Below are positions 33,259 to 42,234 of a stretch of 64,000 bases of DNA, piece by piece. The stretch lies in the NCBI RefSeq assembly GCF_020535565.1, contig NZ_CP084758.1, positions 3,795,001-3,859,000 of the forward strand. The letters are read 5' to 3'. The notes beneath the pieces are model-generated. The model had not been told where the DNA came from, ran no database searches, and worked only from the letters and a program-made list of their open reading frames with translations. Each line of letters opens with the position of its first letter. Position 1 is the stretch's first letter. Source of the stretch: Shinella sp. XGS7. Its GTDB lineage: Bacteria; Pseudomonadota; Gammaproteobacteria; Burkholderiales; Burkholderiaceae_C. A program made the position numbers and the translations under genes.

Positions 33259-33456
33259 TTAAACGGTCTCGCGCTTGAATATTGCGACAATTTCTCGGCT
33301 TTGACCGTGCAGCATATTGGTATCAAAAACAGAAACAAGATTCCATCCTTGACTTCCCAGCTGATTCAGAAGCACATCAAGCGCGCTTGCATCAACCACC
33401 CCACCCAACAAACCCTTCGCCTCCACCTTCATGGTTTTATATTCCCATCTTTGCAT
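33259..33456 (-). CDS. DUF4177 domain-containing protein
   Basis: A 65-residue protein that is essentially one DUF4177 domain. It shows MQRWEYKTMKVEAKG, then LDVLLNQLGSQGWNLVSVFD and a final strand EIVAIFKRE. Function is unknown. It lies in the AT-richest part of the window. The 200 bases before and 180 bases after it hold nothing I can identify. Confidence 0.8.
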   Translation of the reverse strand: MQRWEYKTMKVEAKGLLGGVVDASALDVLLNQLGSQGWNLVSVFDTNMLHGQSREIVAIFKRETV

Positions 33457-33634
33457 TCTTTACTCCACCAAAATTATTCACCTAACTTCAATAGCACCAA
33501 CAAAACTCGCGGCATTTCCACTCAAAACCTGGACGCCAAACAAATTGCGAGGCAGCAACTCCGCCGCCTAACACCGGCCGCCCTCGACGTGGCTTTCTTG
33601 AAAAGCAGGGCCACTCGCCACCCTCACCCCCGCT

Positions 33635-34693
33635 TCACCCCCGCCTCTCCACCAACTCCCTCACCGCCTCCGGCAGCCAGCTCCGCAGCCGGGCGCTGAG
33701 GCGGGCCTCGTGGCGCTGCCAGAGGATGCCCAGGCCCACCAGACCCAGGCCGATGAGGGTGAGCGCAAAGGGGAACATCAGGCTGTCGCGAAACACCGCG
33801 TGGGCCAGATGAGCCAGGTAGCCGGCCACGCCCAGGCCGCCGAACACGGCGAACACGCGGCGCGAGAGCATGGCGCCCACGGCGATCAGGCCCAGGTTGA
33901 TGCACAGGTAGAAGAACTTGCTCAGCTCGCTGTCCGAGCGCTGCAGCGAGAGGCCAACCCAGAAGCTGATCACGCCGAACAGATAGAGCCAGAAGGCGTA
34001 GTCGCGCGTCCGGTGGCGGCTGCGTACATCCACCCAGAAGGCCAGCAGCACGACCAGCAAGCCGAACCACAGGGAAACCAGCTGGCGCAGCGCCCAGCTC
34101 TGGTCCTGCGCCTGGAACACGAAGGGCGTGAGGTCCATGCTCAGGTACCAGAGCGTCACCGCCACCGGCATCACGAGAAAGGGCAGGCGGTAGCGCCACA
34201 GCAGCACGGCCCCGCTGGCCAGGGTGGCCAGCTCCATCAGCAGCCAGCGCCAGTCCACTCGGTGGTGATAGTCCCGGTAGGCCAGGCGCTGCCCCTCATC
34301 GGCCCACCCCCCCAGGCCCACCTGCAGGCCATAGACCAGCAAGGGCGTGAGCACCACCACAAAGGTGGCCGTGATGCCGGCCGGAATCTGCAGCTGGCGG
34401 CGCCTCAGCAGGTATTCGGTGAGCGCCAGGCCCGCGGCCCCGTAGGCCAGGGCGATGGCAAACAGGCCCCAGCCGCCAAAGCGCTCCCAGCCCAGGTTCA
34501 TGAAGAGGCTCATCGCGCCAATCGCGACCATGCCGCCCAGGTAGTAGAGGATGTGGGTGGCGCGAAAGCCCGGCTGCTCATGGGCCTGGTGGCGCTCATG
34601 CTCGGCCAAGAAGTCCCACAGCGGCTGCACCTGCTGCGCGCTGATCAGGCCTTGCTCGCTCGCCTGCTGCAACAGGCCGCGGTGGATACGCAT
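33635..34693 (-). CDS. DUF2157-like membrane protein
   Basis: A 352-residue protein. A soluble N-terminal helical segment (RGLLQQASEQGLISAQQVQP and LWDFLAEHE) of the DUF2157 type precedes about nine transmembrane helices. RATHILYYLGGMVAIGAMSL marks the first helix. Function is unknown. The gene is divergent from the aldehyde dehydrogenase gene; the 243 bases between them (34694-34936) show no clear promoter or palindrome. Confidence 0.75.
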   Translation of the reverse strand: MRIHRGLLQQASEQGLISAQQVQPLWDFLAEHERHQAHEQPGFRATHILYYLGGMVAIGAMSLFMNLGWERFGGWGLFAIALAYGAAGLALTEYLLRRRQLQIPAGITATFVVVLTPLLVYGLQVGLGGWADEGQRLAYRDYHHRVDWRWLLMELATLASGAVLLWRYRLPFLVMPVAVTLWYLSMDLTPFVFQAQDQSWALRQLVSLWFGLLVVLLAFWVDVRSRHRTRDYAFWLYLFGVISFWVGLSLQRSDSELSKFFYLCINLGLIAVGAMLSRRVFAVFGGLGVAGYLAHLAHAVFRDSLMFPFALTLIGLGLVGLGILWQRHEARLSARLRSWLPEAVRELVERRG

Positions 34694-34936
34694 GGTGGGC
34701 TGAGGTTCCTGGAGTGAGGTGCGAGGCGCAGGGAAACGAGCGTGGCACGGCCGGCCATGCGGAGCGTGTGCTGGGGCGATTGGAGAAGAGCCGGCCCACC
34801 CCGGTCAATCACACCGGCGGGGGTGGCGTGCCGGCAAACGCCCGCGAATGCAGGCATGATGCGCCTGCCATCCCGGGGGCGGACAGCCGATCCCTCAGCC
34901 CCTTTTTCCGTCTGACTCAGCGCCCCGCACACCTCC

Positions 34937-36451
34937 ATGACAAGACCTGCCCCCACCCCCGTCGACTGGCACGCCCGTGCCGCCGCCCTGCAGCCCGATG
35001 GCCGGGCCTTCATTGCCGGTGAGCGGTGCGAGGCCGCAGACGGCCAGGACTTTGACAAGCATTCCCCCATCGACGGGCGTTGGCTGGCCCGGGTGGCGCG
35101 CGGGCAGGCGGCGGATGTCGACGCGGCCGTGGCCAGCGCGCGCCAGGCCTTCGAGCAGGGGCGCTGGGCGGCCAAGCCGCCGGCCGTGCGCAAGAAGATC
35201 CTGCTGCGCTTTGCCGAGCTGATGCTGGCGGCCAAGGAGGAGCTGGCCCTGCTGGAGACCCTGGACATGGGCAAGCCCATCCAGTACGCCCTGGGGGTGG
35301 ACGTACCCGCGGCGGCGCGCTGCATCGCCTGGTATGCCGAGGCCATCGACAAGGTCTATGGCGAGATCGCGCCGACATCGGGCGACGTTCTCGGCCTCAT
35401 TCACCGCGAACCTGTCGGCGTCGTCGGCGCCATCGTGCCGTGGAATTTCCCCCTGATGATCGGCGCGTGGAAGATCGCCCCGGCGCTTGCCGCCGGCAAT
35501 TCCGTCGTGCTGAAGCCGGCGGAAGTCGCCTCCCTGTCGCTGCTTCGCCTTGCCGAACTCTGTGCCGAAGCCGGCCTTCCGGAGGGCGTGCTCAATGTGG
35601 TGCCGGGCTATGGCTTTGAAGCCGGCGAGGCCCTGGCCCTGCATATGGAGGTGGACGCCATCGGCTTCACCGGCTCCACCCGCACCGGACGGCGCATGCT
35701 GGAGTACGCGGGCCGCTCCAACCTCAAGCGGGTCTACAACGAGCTGGGCGGCAAGTCGGCCTTTGTGGTGTTCGACGATGTGGACGATCTGGAGCGCGCC
35801 GCCCGCGCCGCGGCGGGCAGCATGTTCTTCAACGCCGGCCAGAGCTGCAATGCGCCCTCGCGGGTGCTGGTGCACGAGAGCCAGGTCGAGCGCTTTGTGG
35901 AGCTGGTGGCGGCCCAGGCCGCGCGCCACCAGCCGGACGACCCGCTGGATGCGCAGACCAGCCAGGGCGCTATCGTGGACCGCCAGCAGCTGGACACGGT
36001 GCTGGGCTATATCGAGGCGGGCCGCGCCGAGGGCGCTCAGGCCCGCGTGGGCGGCCGCCAGGTGCGCCAGGACAGCGGCGGCTTCTTTGTGGAGCCCACG
36101 GTGTTTGTGGGCGCGCGGCCGGAGATGAAGATCGTGCGCGAGGAGATCTTCGGCCCGGTGATGAGCGTGCTGAGCTTCAAGACCGAGGCCGAGGCCCTGG
36201 CCCTGGCCAATGCCAGCCCCTACGGCCTGGCCGCCAGCGTCTGGAGCCGGCACATCGACCGCGCCCACCGCGTGGCCCGCGCCCTGCGCGCCGGCACCGT
36301 GCATGTGAACCAGTACGACGAGGACGATCTCACCGTGCCCTTCGGCGGCTACAAGCAAAGCGGCAACGGGCGCGACAAGTCCCTGCACGCGCTGGAGAAG
36401 TACACCGAGCTCAAGACCACCTGGATCCGCATCAACCCGGCGGCGGCCTGA
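34937..36451 (+). CDS. Aldehyde dehydrogenase (PuuC/gamma-glutamyl-aminobutyraldehyde type)
   Basis: A 504-residue NAD(P)-dependent aldehyde dehydrogenase. Motifs are GAIVPWNFPLMIGAWKIAPA and VLKPAEVASLS for cofactor binding, IGFTGSTRTGRRM, the catalytic Glu in YNELGGKSAF, the nucleophile Cys in FNAGQSCNAPSR and EEIFGPVMSVLSF. It most resembles enzymes acting on amino-aldehydes. Bases about 35370-35605 have foreign codon use: 8 of 12 Leu codons are CTC or CTT, while the flanks are almost all CTG. An EamA exporter gene starts four bases after its stop. Confidence 0.93.
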   Translation: MTRPAPTPVDWHARAAALQPDGRAFIAGERCEAADGQDFDKHSPIDGRWLARVARGQAADVDAAVASARQAFEQGRWAAKPPAVRKKILLRFAELMLAAKEELALLETLDMGKPIQYALGVDVPAAARCIAWYAEAIDKVYGEIAPTSGDVLGLIHREPVGVVGAIVPWNFPLMIGAWKIAPALAAGNSVVLKPAEVASLSLLRLAELCAEAGLPEGVLNVVPGYGFEAGEALALHMEVDAIGFTGSTRTGRRMLEYAGRSNLKRVYNELGGKSAFVVFDDVDDLERAARAAAGSMFFNAGQSCNAPSRVLVHESQVERFVELVAAQAARHQPDDPLDAQTSQGAIVDRQQLDTVLGYIEAGRAEGAQARVGGRQVRQDSGGFFVEPTVFVGARPEMKIVREEIFGPVMSVLSFKTEAEALALANASPYGLAASVWSRHIDRAHRVARALRAGTVHVNQYDEDDLTVPFGGYKQSGNGRDKSLHALEKYTELKTTWIRINPAAA

Positions 36452-36454
36452 TCG

Positions 36455-37420
36455 ATGGAGGCGCCCGCGTCTACGCCTTCCTCGGCCACCGCCGGCCACA
36501 CCAGCAGCCACGCCGCCGTGCCCTGGCTGGCCTATGGCAGCCTGGCCCTGAGCACCAGCCTGGTGGGCAGCTATGTGGGCCTGTCCAAGCTGCTGCTGGC
36601 GGTGTTTCCGGTGTTTCTGCTGGCCTGGCTGCGCTTCGGCATGGCGGCCGTGCTGATGCTGCCCTGGCTGCGCCGCGCGCCGGGCGAGCCGCCGCTGGAC
36701 GGGCGCACGCGCCGGCTGCTGTTTCTGGAATCCTTCATCGGCAATTTCCTCTTCTCCATCTGCCTGCTCTTCGGCCTGCAGCGCAGCTCGGCCCTGGTGG
36801 CCGGGGTCATCATGGCCGGCATCCCGGCGGCGGTGGCGGCCCTGAGCTGGCTGGTGCTGGGCGAGCGCATCGCGCGGCGCGTCCTGCTGGGCATTGCCTG
36901 CTCGGTGCTGGGCATCGCCCTGGTGGCGGTGGTGCGCGAGCCGGCAGCCGGCGCGAGTGGTGCGGCCTCCCTGCTGGGTGTGGCCCTGCTGCTGGCGGCC
37001 GTGCTCTGCGAGGCTTGCTATGTGGTGATCGGCAAGCAGCTCACCGCCCAGGTCTCGGCCAAGCGCATCAGCAGCCTGATCAATCTCTGGGGCCTGACCC
37101 TGGTCACGCCCCTGGGCCTGTGGCAGGCCCTGAGCTATGACTTCAGCCGCCCGGCCGCGGGCGACTGGGGCCTGCTGCTCTTCTACGCCGCGGCGGCCAG
37201 CATGATCACGGTCTGGCTCTGGATGAGCGGCCTGGCCCGCGTGCCGGCCGCCCAGGCCGGGGTCTTCATGGTGTTTTTGCCGGTGGCCACCGGCCTGGTG
37301 GGCCTGGTCTTTCTGGGCGAGCGCCTGAGCCTGGTGCAGGCCCTGGCCTATGGCCTGGCCCTGCTGGGCGTGCTGCTGGCCACCCTGCCCACCCGTCATC
37401 GACAAGCCGCCCAGGCATGA
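36455..37420 (+). CDS. DMT-superfamily (EamA) transporter
   Basis: A 321-residue protein with ten predicted helices in two EamA repeats, preceded by a Ser/Thr-rich cytoplasmic N-terminus. Typical segments are LAYGSLALSTSLVGSYVGLS, AGVIMAGIPAAVAALSWLVL and GVFMVFLPVATGLVGLVFLG. It is tightly linked to the aldehyde dehydrogenase (four bases), so it may move a substrate or product of that pathway. No substrate can be named. Confidence 0.88.
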   Translation: MEAPASTPSSATAGHTSSHAAVPWLAYGSLALSTSLVGSYVGLSKLLLAVFPVFLLAWLRFGMAAVLMLPWLRRAPGEPPLDGRTRRLLFLESFIGNFLFSICLLFGLQRSSALVAGVIMAGIPAAVAALSWLVLGERIARRVLLGIACSVLGIALVAVVREPAAGASGAASLLGVALLLAAVLCEACYVVIGKQLTAQVSAKRISSLINLWGLTLVTPLGLWQALSYDFSRPAAGDWGLLLFYAAAASMITVWLWMSGLARVPAAQAGVFMVFLPVATGLVGLVFLGERLSLVQALAYGLALLGVLLATLPTRHRQAAQA

Positions 37421-37521
37421 AGCATTGAGATAAGACCCCGCTCAAAAGCTATGGCCTGCCGCACGGGCCGCCCCTGGGCCATGACCTACCATGGCCGCCG
37501 CATATCCCCTGATCCGTCACC

Positions 37522-38520
37522 ATGAGCAGCCGCCCTGATACGCCCGCCCTCCCCGCCTTTTTGCGCATCCACCAATACGCCGGCCTCAAGCCCGGGCCGC
37601 GTCTGCTGGTCACGGCCGCCGTGCATGGCAACGAGGTCTGCGGCGTGGCCGCCATCCAGCGCGTGATGGCCGAGCTGGACAGCGGCGCCCTGCAGCTGCG
37701 TGGCGGCACGCTGAGCTTCATTCCCATCGTCAACCCCCTGGCCCACCAGCTGGGCCGGCGCGAGGGTGATCGCAACCTCAACCGCAATCTGCGCCCGCCC
37801 GTGGTGCCGCAGGACTTTGAGGACCGCATCGCCGGCCCGCTGTGCCGCTGGCTGGCAGACCACGAGGTGCTGCTGGACCTGCACAGCTTCCAGGGCCAGG
37901 GCAAGCCCTTTGCCATGCTGGGCCCGCGCAACAACCGCGGTGAGCTGGAGCCCTTTGCGCACGAACAGGCCGAGGGCCTGCTGGCCGCCTGCGTGGGCAC
38001 GGAGCGCATCGTGGAGGGCTGGCTCTCCACCTATGCCCTGGGCCTGCAGCGCCGGGCCGAAAGGGCGGGCGACGGCAGCCGGCGCGCCACGCTGCAGCAG
38101 GACCCGCATTACGGCGTGGGCACCACCGAGTTCATGCGCTCGCGCGGCGGCTACGGCATCACCCTGGAGTGCGGCCAGCATGCCGACCCCGAGGCGCCGG
38201 AGTTCGCCTACAAGGCCATCCTGCGGGTGCTGGTGCTGCTGGGCATGGTGGACGCGGAGGTGGTGGCGCCCCGCCCCGCCGCCGCGCCCGAGCTGCTGCA
38301 GCTCTACGAGGTGGTGGACCGCGAGCACGAGGGCGACCGCTTCGAGCGCACCTGGGCCAGCTTCGATCCGGTGAGCAAGGGCGAGCGCATCGGCACCCGC
38401 CACGATGGCACGCCGGTGCTGGCCCCGGACGACGGACGCATCGTCTTCCCGGCCGTGAATGCCCAGCCCGGCAGTGAGTGGTTCTACCTGGCGCGGGCAA
38501 GCTCGCGCCAGCTGGGCTAG
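37522..38520 (+). CDS. Succinylglutamate desuccinylase/aspartoacylase family protein
   Basis: A 332-residue zinc amidohydrolase of the AstE/AspA (M14-related) family. Zinc ligands are in TAAVHGNEVCG (His 35, Glu 38) and VLLDLHSFQGQG, and the catalytic Glu is in GITLECGQHADPEA. The C-terminal beta domain FDPVSKGERIGTRHDGTP is typical. No arginine succinyltransferase genes are near, so it may cleave another N-acyl amino acid. It is followed 12 bases later by a DsbA-like gene. Confidence 0.87.
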   Translation: MSSRPDTPALPAFLRIHQYAGLKPGPRLLVTAAVHGNEVCGVAAIQRVMAELDSGALQLRGGTLSFIPIVNPLAHQLGRREGDRNLNRNLRPPVVPQDFEDRIAGPLCRWLADHEVLLDLHSFQGQGKPFAMLGPRNNRGELEPFAHEQAEGLLAACVGTERIVEGWLSTYALGLQRRAERAGDGSRRATLQQDPHYGVGTTEFMRSRGGYGITLECGQHADPEAPEFAYKAILRVLVLLGMVDAEVVAPRPAAAPELLQLYEVVDREHEGDRFERTWASFDPVSKGERIGTRHDGTPVLAPDDGRIVFPAVNAQPGSEWFYLARASSRQLG

Positions 38521-38532
38521 ATTGCAGGCCTT

Positions 38533-39177
38533 ATGAAGATCGATTTCGTCTCCGACGTCTCCTGCCCCTGGTGCGCCATCGGCCTCAAGTCCCTGGAGCA
38601 GGCCCTGGCCCGCATGCCGGAGCTTGAGGTGCAGCTGCACTTCCAGCCCTTCGAGCTCAACCCCGGCATGGCCCCCGAGGGCGAGGACATCGAAGAGCAC
38701 CTGGCCCGCAAATACGGCCTGCCGCCGGCCCAGCTGGCCGCCAACCGCGAGCGCATCCGCGAGCGCGGTGCGGCCCTGGGCTTTGACTTCGCCCAGGGCG
38801 CACGCAGCCGCATCTACAACACCTTCGACGCCCACCGCCTGCTGCACTGGGCCGGCGAGCAGAGCGCGCGCGCGCAGCGCGATCTCAAGCTCTCGCTCTT
38901 CACGGCCTATTTCACCGAGGGCCGCGACCCCAGCGACCATGCCCTGCTGCTGGAGCGCGCCGTGGCCGTGGGGCTGGACGCCGAACAGGCCCGCGCCGTG
39001 CTGGCCTCCGAGCGCTACGCCGATGCCGTGCGCGATGCCGAGTCGCTCTACCACTCCCTGGGTGTCAGCTCGGTGCCCGCCGTCATCATCAACGAGCGGC
39101 ATCTGATCTCCGGCGGCCAGCCGCCCGAGGTCTTCGAGCAGGCCCTGCGCCAGATTGCGGCCGAATCCGGCCGCTGA
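38533..39177 (+). CDS. DsbA-family oxidoreductase (FrnE-like)
   Basis: A 214-residue thioredoxin-fold protein. The CPWC active site is at residues 11-14 (VSDVSCPWCAIG) and the cis-Pro loop is GVSSVPAVIIN. There is no signal peptide, so it is cytoplasmic, as in the FrnE subgroup, which acts in polyketide pathways or oxidative stress. The ISGGQPPEVFEQALRQI end is typical. It follows the aspartoacylase-like gene closely. Confidence 0.92.
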   Translation: MKIDFVSDVSCPWCAIGLKSLEQALARMPELEVQLHFQPFELNPGMAPEGEDIEEHLARKYGLPPAQLAANRERIRERGAALGFDFAQGARSRIYNTFDAHRLLHWAGEQSARAQRDLKLSLFTAYFTEGRDPSDHALLLERAVAVGLDAEQARAVLASERYADAVRDAESLYHSLGVSSVPAVIINERHLISGGQPPEVFEQALRQIAAESGR

Positions 39178-39304
39178 GCCGGACTGCTGCCATTTCGGCA
39201 GGCCCCACAGCCCGGGGCTGAGCGACAATGACGCTCAACCGTTTCGCACACACTTATCGCGCCCCGGTCCTGCCGGGGCGCTTGCATTTCCGACGACGCA
39301 TCCG

Positions 39305-40339
39305 ATGTTCAAGAACCTGACGATTTACCGCGTGGGCGCCAGCTGGCAGCCCAGCCGCCAAGAAGTCGAGGAGGCCCTGGCCAAGGGCCAGTTCCAGCCC
39401 TGCGGCGCCACCGAACCCCTGTCCCTGGGCTGGGTGCCGCCGCGCGGCATCGAGCACGGCCCCCTGGTCGAGGTGATCGACGGCCACCTGCACCTCAAGC
39501 TGCAGGTGGAGTCGCGCGTGCTGCCCGGCTCCGTGGTCAAGGAGCGGGTGGACGAGATTGCCGCCCAGATCGAGGAGCAGACCGGCCGCAAGCCCGGCAA
39601 GAAGGCGCTCAAGGACCTCAAGGAGCAGGCCACCCAGGAGCTGCTGCCCCTGTGCTTCAAGAAGCGCAGCAGCATCCGCATCTGGATCGCGCCCGAGCAG
39701 CGCCTCCTGATGATCGACGCCTCCAGCCCCGCACGCTGCGAGGAGGTGGTGAGCCTGCTGATCAAGACGCTTGAGGGCCTGACCTTGCACCTGGTGCAAA
39801 GCGCCGAGGCCCCCGCCACCTGCATGGCCGCCTGGCTGATGGACGGCGTGGCGCCCGAGGGCTTCACCATCGACCGCGAGTGCGAGCTCAAGAGCGAGGA
39901 CGAGATGAAGTCCGTGGTGCGCTATGCCCGCCACGCCCTGGACATCGACGAGGTGCGCCAGCACCTGGAAGCCGGCAAGCGCCCCACCCGCCTGGCCATG
40001 AGCTACAAGGACCGCGTGTCCTTCCTGCTCACCGACACCCTGCAGATCAAGAAGATCAGCTTCCTGGACCTGGTGTTCGAGGGCCATGACAAGCCCGAGA
40101 AGGACGAGCAGTTCGACGCCGACGCCACCATCGCCGCGGGCGAGCTGGGCGACTTGATTCCGGCCCTGATCGAAGGCCTGGGCGGCGAGCACGACTTCCT
40201 GGGCTCGGCCCCCAGCGGCTTCGTGGCCGACAGCCAGCTGGTGGCGCCCGACAAGACCGTGCTGGACCTGGACCAGACGCCTGCGGCCGTGACGGCCGCC
40301 GCGTCCGCCGGCCCGGACGACAAGGCGCCCTGGGACTGA
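39305..40339 (+). CDS. rdgC: Recombination-associated protein RdgC
   Basis: A 344-residue RdgC, a ring-forming DNA-binding protein that restrains RecA. The start MFKNLTIYRVG at 39305 and the blocks SLGWVPPRG, LPGSVVKERVDEIAAQIEEQ and SIRIWIAPEQRLLMIDA are diagnostic. A short Ala-rich acidic tail ends the protein. Its stop codon touches the stop of the convergent helicase gene (TGA-TCA), with no space between. Confidence 0.95.
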   Translation: MFKNLTIYRVGASWQPSRQEVEEALAKGQFQPCGATEPLSLGWVPPRGIEHGPLVEVIDGHLHLKLQVESRVLPGSVVKERVDEIAAQIEEQTGRKPGKKALKDLKEQATQELLPLCFKKRSSIRIWIAPEQRLLMIDASSPARCEEVVSLLIKTLEGLTLHLVQSAEAPATCMAAWLMDGVAPEGFTIDRECELKSEDEMKSVVRYARHALDIDEVRQHLEAGKRPTRLAMSYKDRVSFLLTDTLQIKKISFLDLVFEGHDKPEKDEQFDADATIAAGELGDLIPALIEGLGGEHDFLGSAPSGFVADSQLVAPDKTVLDLDQTPAAVTAAASAGPDDKAPWD

Positions 40340-41596
40340 TCAGTCCTTGGGCTTGGGCGCGGAGGCCGCCGCAGCGGCGGCGGCGGCTGCTGCTTCCCGC
40401 AGCTTGTCCTTCTTGCTCTTGCGGGTCACGCTCTTGACGCCACCCGCACCGGGTTCTTGCACCGGCTGCTCCTTGGGCTCGAAGCCCGCGATCTGCTCGC
40501 GCGGCACGCGCTGACCCTGGCGCTTCTCAATCAGGCGGAAATGCGCCTCGGCCGCCGCCGTCACAAAGCTCAGCGCCACGCCATGCGCGCCCGCCCGTCC
40601 GGTGCGGCCGATGCGGTGGGTGTAGTCGGCCGGAGAGCGCGGCAGGTCGTAGTTCAGCACCGCCGGCAGCTCGGGAATGTCCAGGCCGCGCGCCGCCACA
40701 TCGGTGGCCACCAGCACCTGCACCGTGCCGGCCTTCAGGGCCGCCAGCACCTCGCGCCGCGTGCCCTGGCTCAGCTCGCCATGCAGGGCCGCAGCCTTGA
40801 TGCCGGCCTTCCAGAGCTTGTCCGAGACCAGCTCGGTGGCGTACTGGGTGGCCACGAAGACCAGCAGGCGCGACCAGCCCTCGGTCTGCAGCAGATGGCG
40901 CAGCAGGGGCGTGCGCTGGGCCTCGTCCACGCGGATGGCACGCTGCAGGATGTCCGGCGGCGCCTCGGCCGGCGCCTCCACACGCAGGGGCTCGCGCAGC
41001 AGACTGTCTGCCAGACCCTGCACCGCCGCCGGGAAGGTGGCGGAGAAGAAGAGGTTCTGACGCCGCGCCGGCAGCAGGGCCAGGATGCGCTGCAGCTCCT
41101 CGGCAAAGCCCATATCCAGCAGGCGGTCGGCCTCGTCCAGCACCAGCAGCTCCAGGGCCTCGAAGCCGAGGGCATTGTGAGCATGCAGGTCCAGCAGACG
41201 GCCCGGCGTGGCCACCATCACATCGCAGCCGCCGCGCAGGCCCATGAGCTGCGGATTGATGGAAACGCCACCAAAGGCCACCGCGATCTTCAGCCGCCCC
41301 GGCAGCAGGCGCGCGAGATCGCGCAGGGCTTCGGCCGTCTGAGACGCCAGCTCGCGCGTGGGCGCCAGTACCAGGGCCTTGAGACGCCGGCCCTCACCGC
41401 CTTGCAGCACCCGCTGCAGCAGGGGCAGGCCGAAGGCCAGGGTCTTGCCCGAGCCGGTGGCGGCCTGGCCCAGCAGATCGCGGCCGGCCAGGGCCGGGGG
41501 AATGGCCACCGCCTGGATAGGGGTCGGGTCTTGATAGTCCAGCTCGGCCAGGGCCTTCAGCAGCGCAGGCTCGAGGCCCAGGGAAGCAAACGACAT
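40340..41596 (-). CDS. DEAD-box RNA helicase, RhlE-like
   Basis: A 418-residue helicase. The Q motif is in PTPIQAVAIP, motif I is AATGSGKTLAFGLP, Ia is APTRELASQTAEAL, II is LLVLDEADRLLDMG, III is FSATFP, and V/VI are VATDVAARGLD and HRIGRTGRAG. A Lys-rich then poly-Ala tail (KKDKLREAAAAAA) ends it. The start MSFASLGLEPALLKAL at 41596 matches RhlE-type proteins. Likely roles are ribosome assembly or RNA decay. It converges on rdgC with abutting stops. Confidence 0.92.
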   Translation of the reverse strand: MSFASLGLEPALLKALAELDYQDPTPIQAVAIPPALAGRDLLGQAATGSGKTLAFGLPLLQRVLQGGEGRRLKALVLAPTRELASQTAEALRDLARLLPGRLKIAVAFGGVSINPQLMGLRGGCDVMVATPGRLLDLHAHNALGFEALELLVLDEADRLLDMGFAEELQRILALLPARRQNLFFSATFPAAVQGLADSLLREPLRVEAPAEAPPDILQRAIRVDEAQRTPLLRHLLQTEGWSRLLVFVATQYATELVSDKLWKAGIKAAALHGELSQGTRREVLAALKAGTVQVLVATDVAARGLDIPELPAVLNYDLPRSPADYTHRIGRTGRAGAHGVALSFVTAAAEAHFRLIEKRQGQRVPREQIAGFEPKEQPVQEPGAGGVKSVTRKSKKDKLREAAAAAAAAAASAPKPKD

Positions 41597-41627
41597 GAAT
41601 TGAAGAAAAAGGTAGAAGAGGTGAGGC

Positions 41628-42218
41628 TCAGGCGCCGAACAGGCTGCCCTGCTCGCCGCCAAGTTGGCCGGTGGCACGCGCCTCGATCAGCAGCAGGCGC
41701 TGCTTGGTGGCCAGGCCGCCATGGGCGGAAAAGCCGCCCGGGCTGCCGCTGCCCGTGCTCGGCAGCACGCGGTGGCAGGGCACGATGGGGGCGAAAGGAT
41801 TGTGGCCCTCGGCCTGGCCCACGGCGCGCGCCGCGCCGGGCTGACCCAGGCGCGTGGCGATCTCGCCGTAGCTCAGGGTCTGGCCCACGGGAATGCGCCG
41901 GGTCAGGGCCAGCACCTGGCGGTGGAATTCGGGCAGCGCGCTGTCGTCCAGCTCCAGCGCGAGCAGCTCGGCCGCATCGGTGGCCTGGCCAGCCAGCAAG
42001 GCGCGCACACCGGCCATGGCCCGCTGGATCGGGGCCGGCAACTCGGGCTCCAGCGGCAGCTCGCGCGCGGCGGGGAAGCGGGCGCGCATGCGGTCGCGGG
42101 TGGCGCCGGCGTTCTCCTCGGGCAGCTGCGAGCCGATCAGAGCCAGGCGCTCGTTCCAGGCGATGCCGCAGCAGCCCAGCGCGGTCTCGTAGCAGTGGAA
42201 GAACTGGCGCGGCGGCAT
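41628..42218 (-). CDS. ogt: Methylated-DNA-[protein]-cysteine S-methyltransferase
   Basis: A 196-residue suicide DNA-repair enzyme that removes O6-alkyl groups from guanine. The acceptor Cys is residue 148 in IVPCHRVLPSTG, the arginine finger region is SYGEIATRLGQPGAARAVG, and the N-terminal half matches the Ogt/Ada-C fold. It lies 16 bases downstream of dusA, so it is co-transcribed. Confidence 0.93.
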   Translation of the reverse strand: MPPRQFFHCYETALGCCGIAWNERLALIGSQLPEENAGATRDRMRARFPAARELPLEPELPAPIQRAMAGVRALLAGQATDAAELLALELDDSALPEFHRQVLALTRRIPVGQTLSYGEIATRLGQPGAARAVGQAEGHNPFAPIVPCHRVLPSTGSGSPGGFSAHGGLATKQRLLLIEARATGQLGGEQGSLFGA

Positions 42219-42234
42219 GGCGGCGTTCAGGCGT

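Noticed and set aside
34895-37405. An 836-residue frame antisense to the aldehyde dehydrogenase and EamA genes
   Set aside because: It spans two clear genes on the other strand, and its composition is typical of antisense GC-rich frames.
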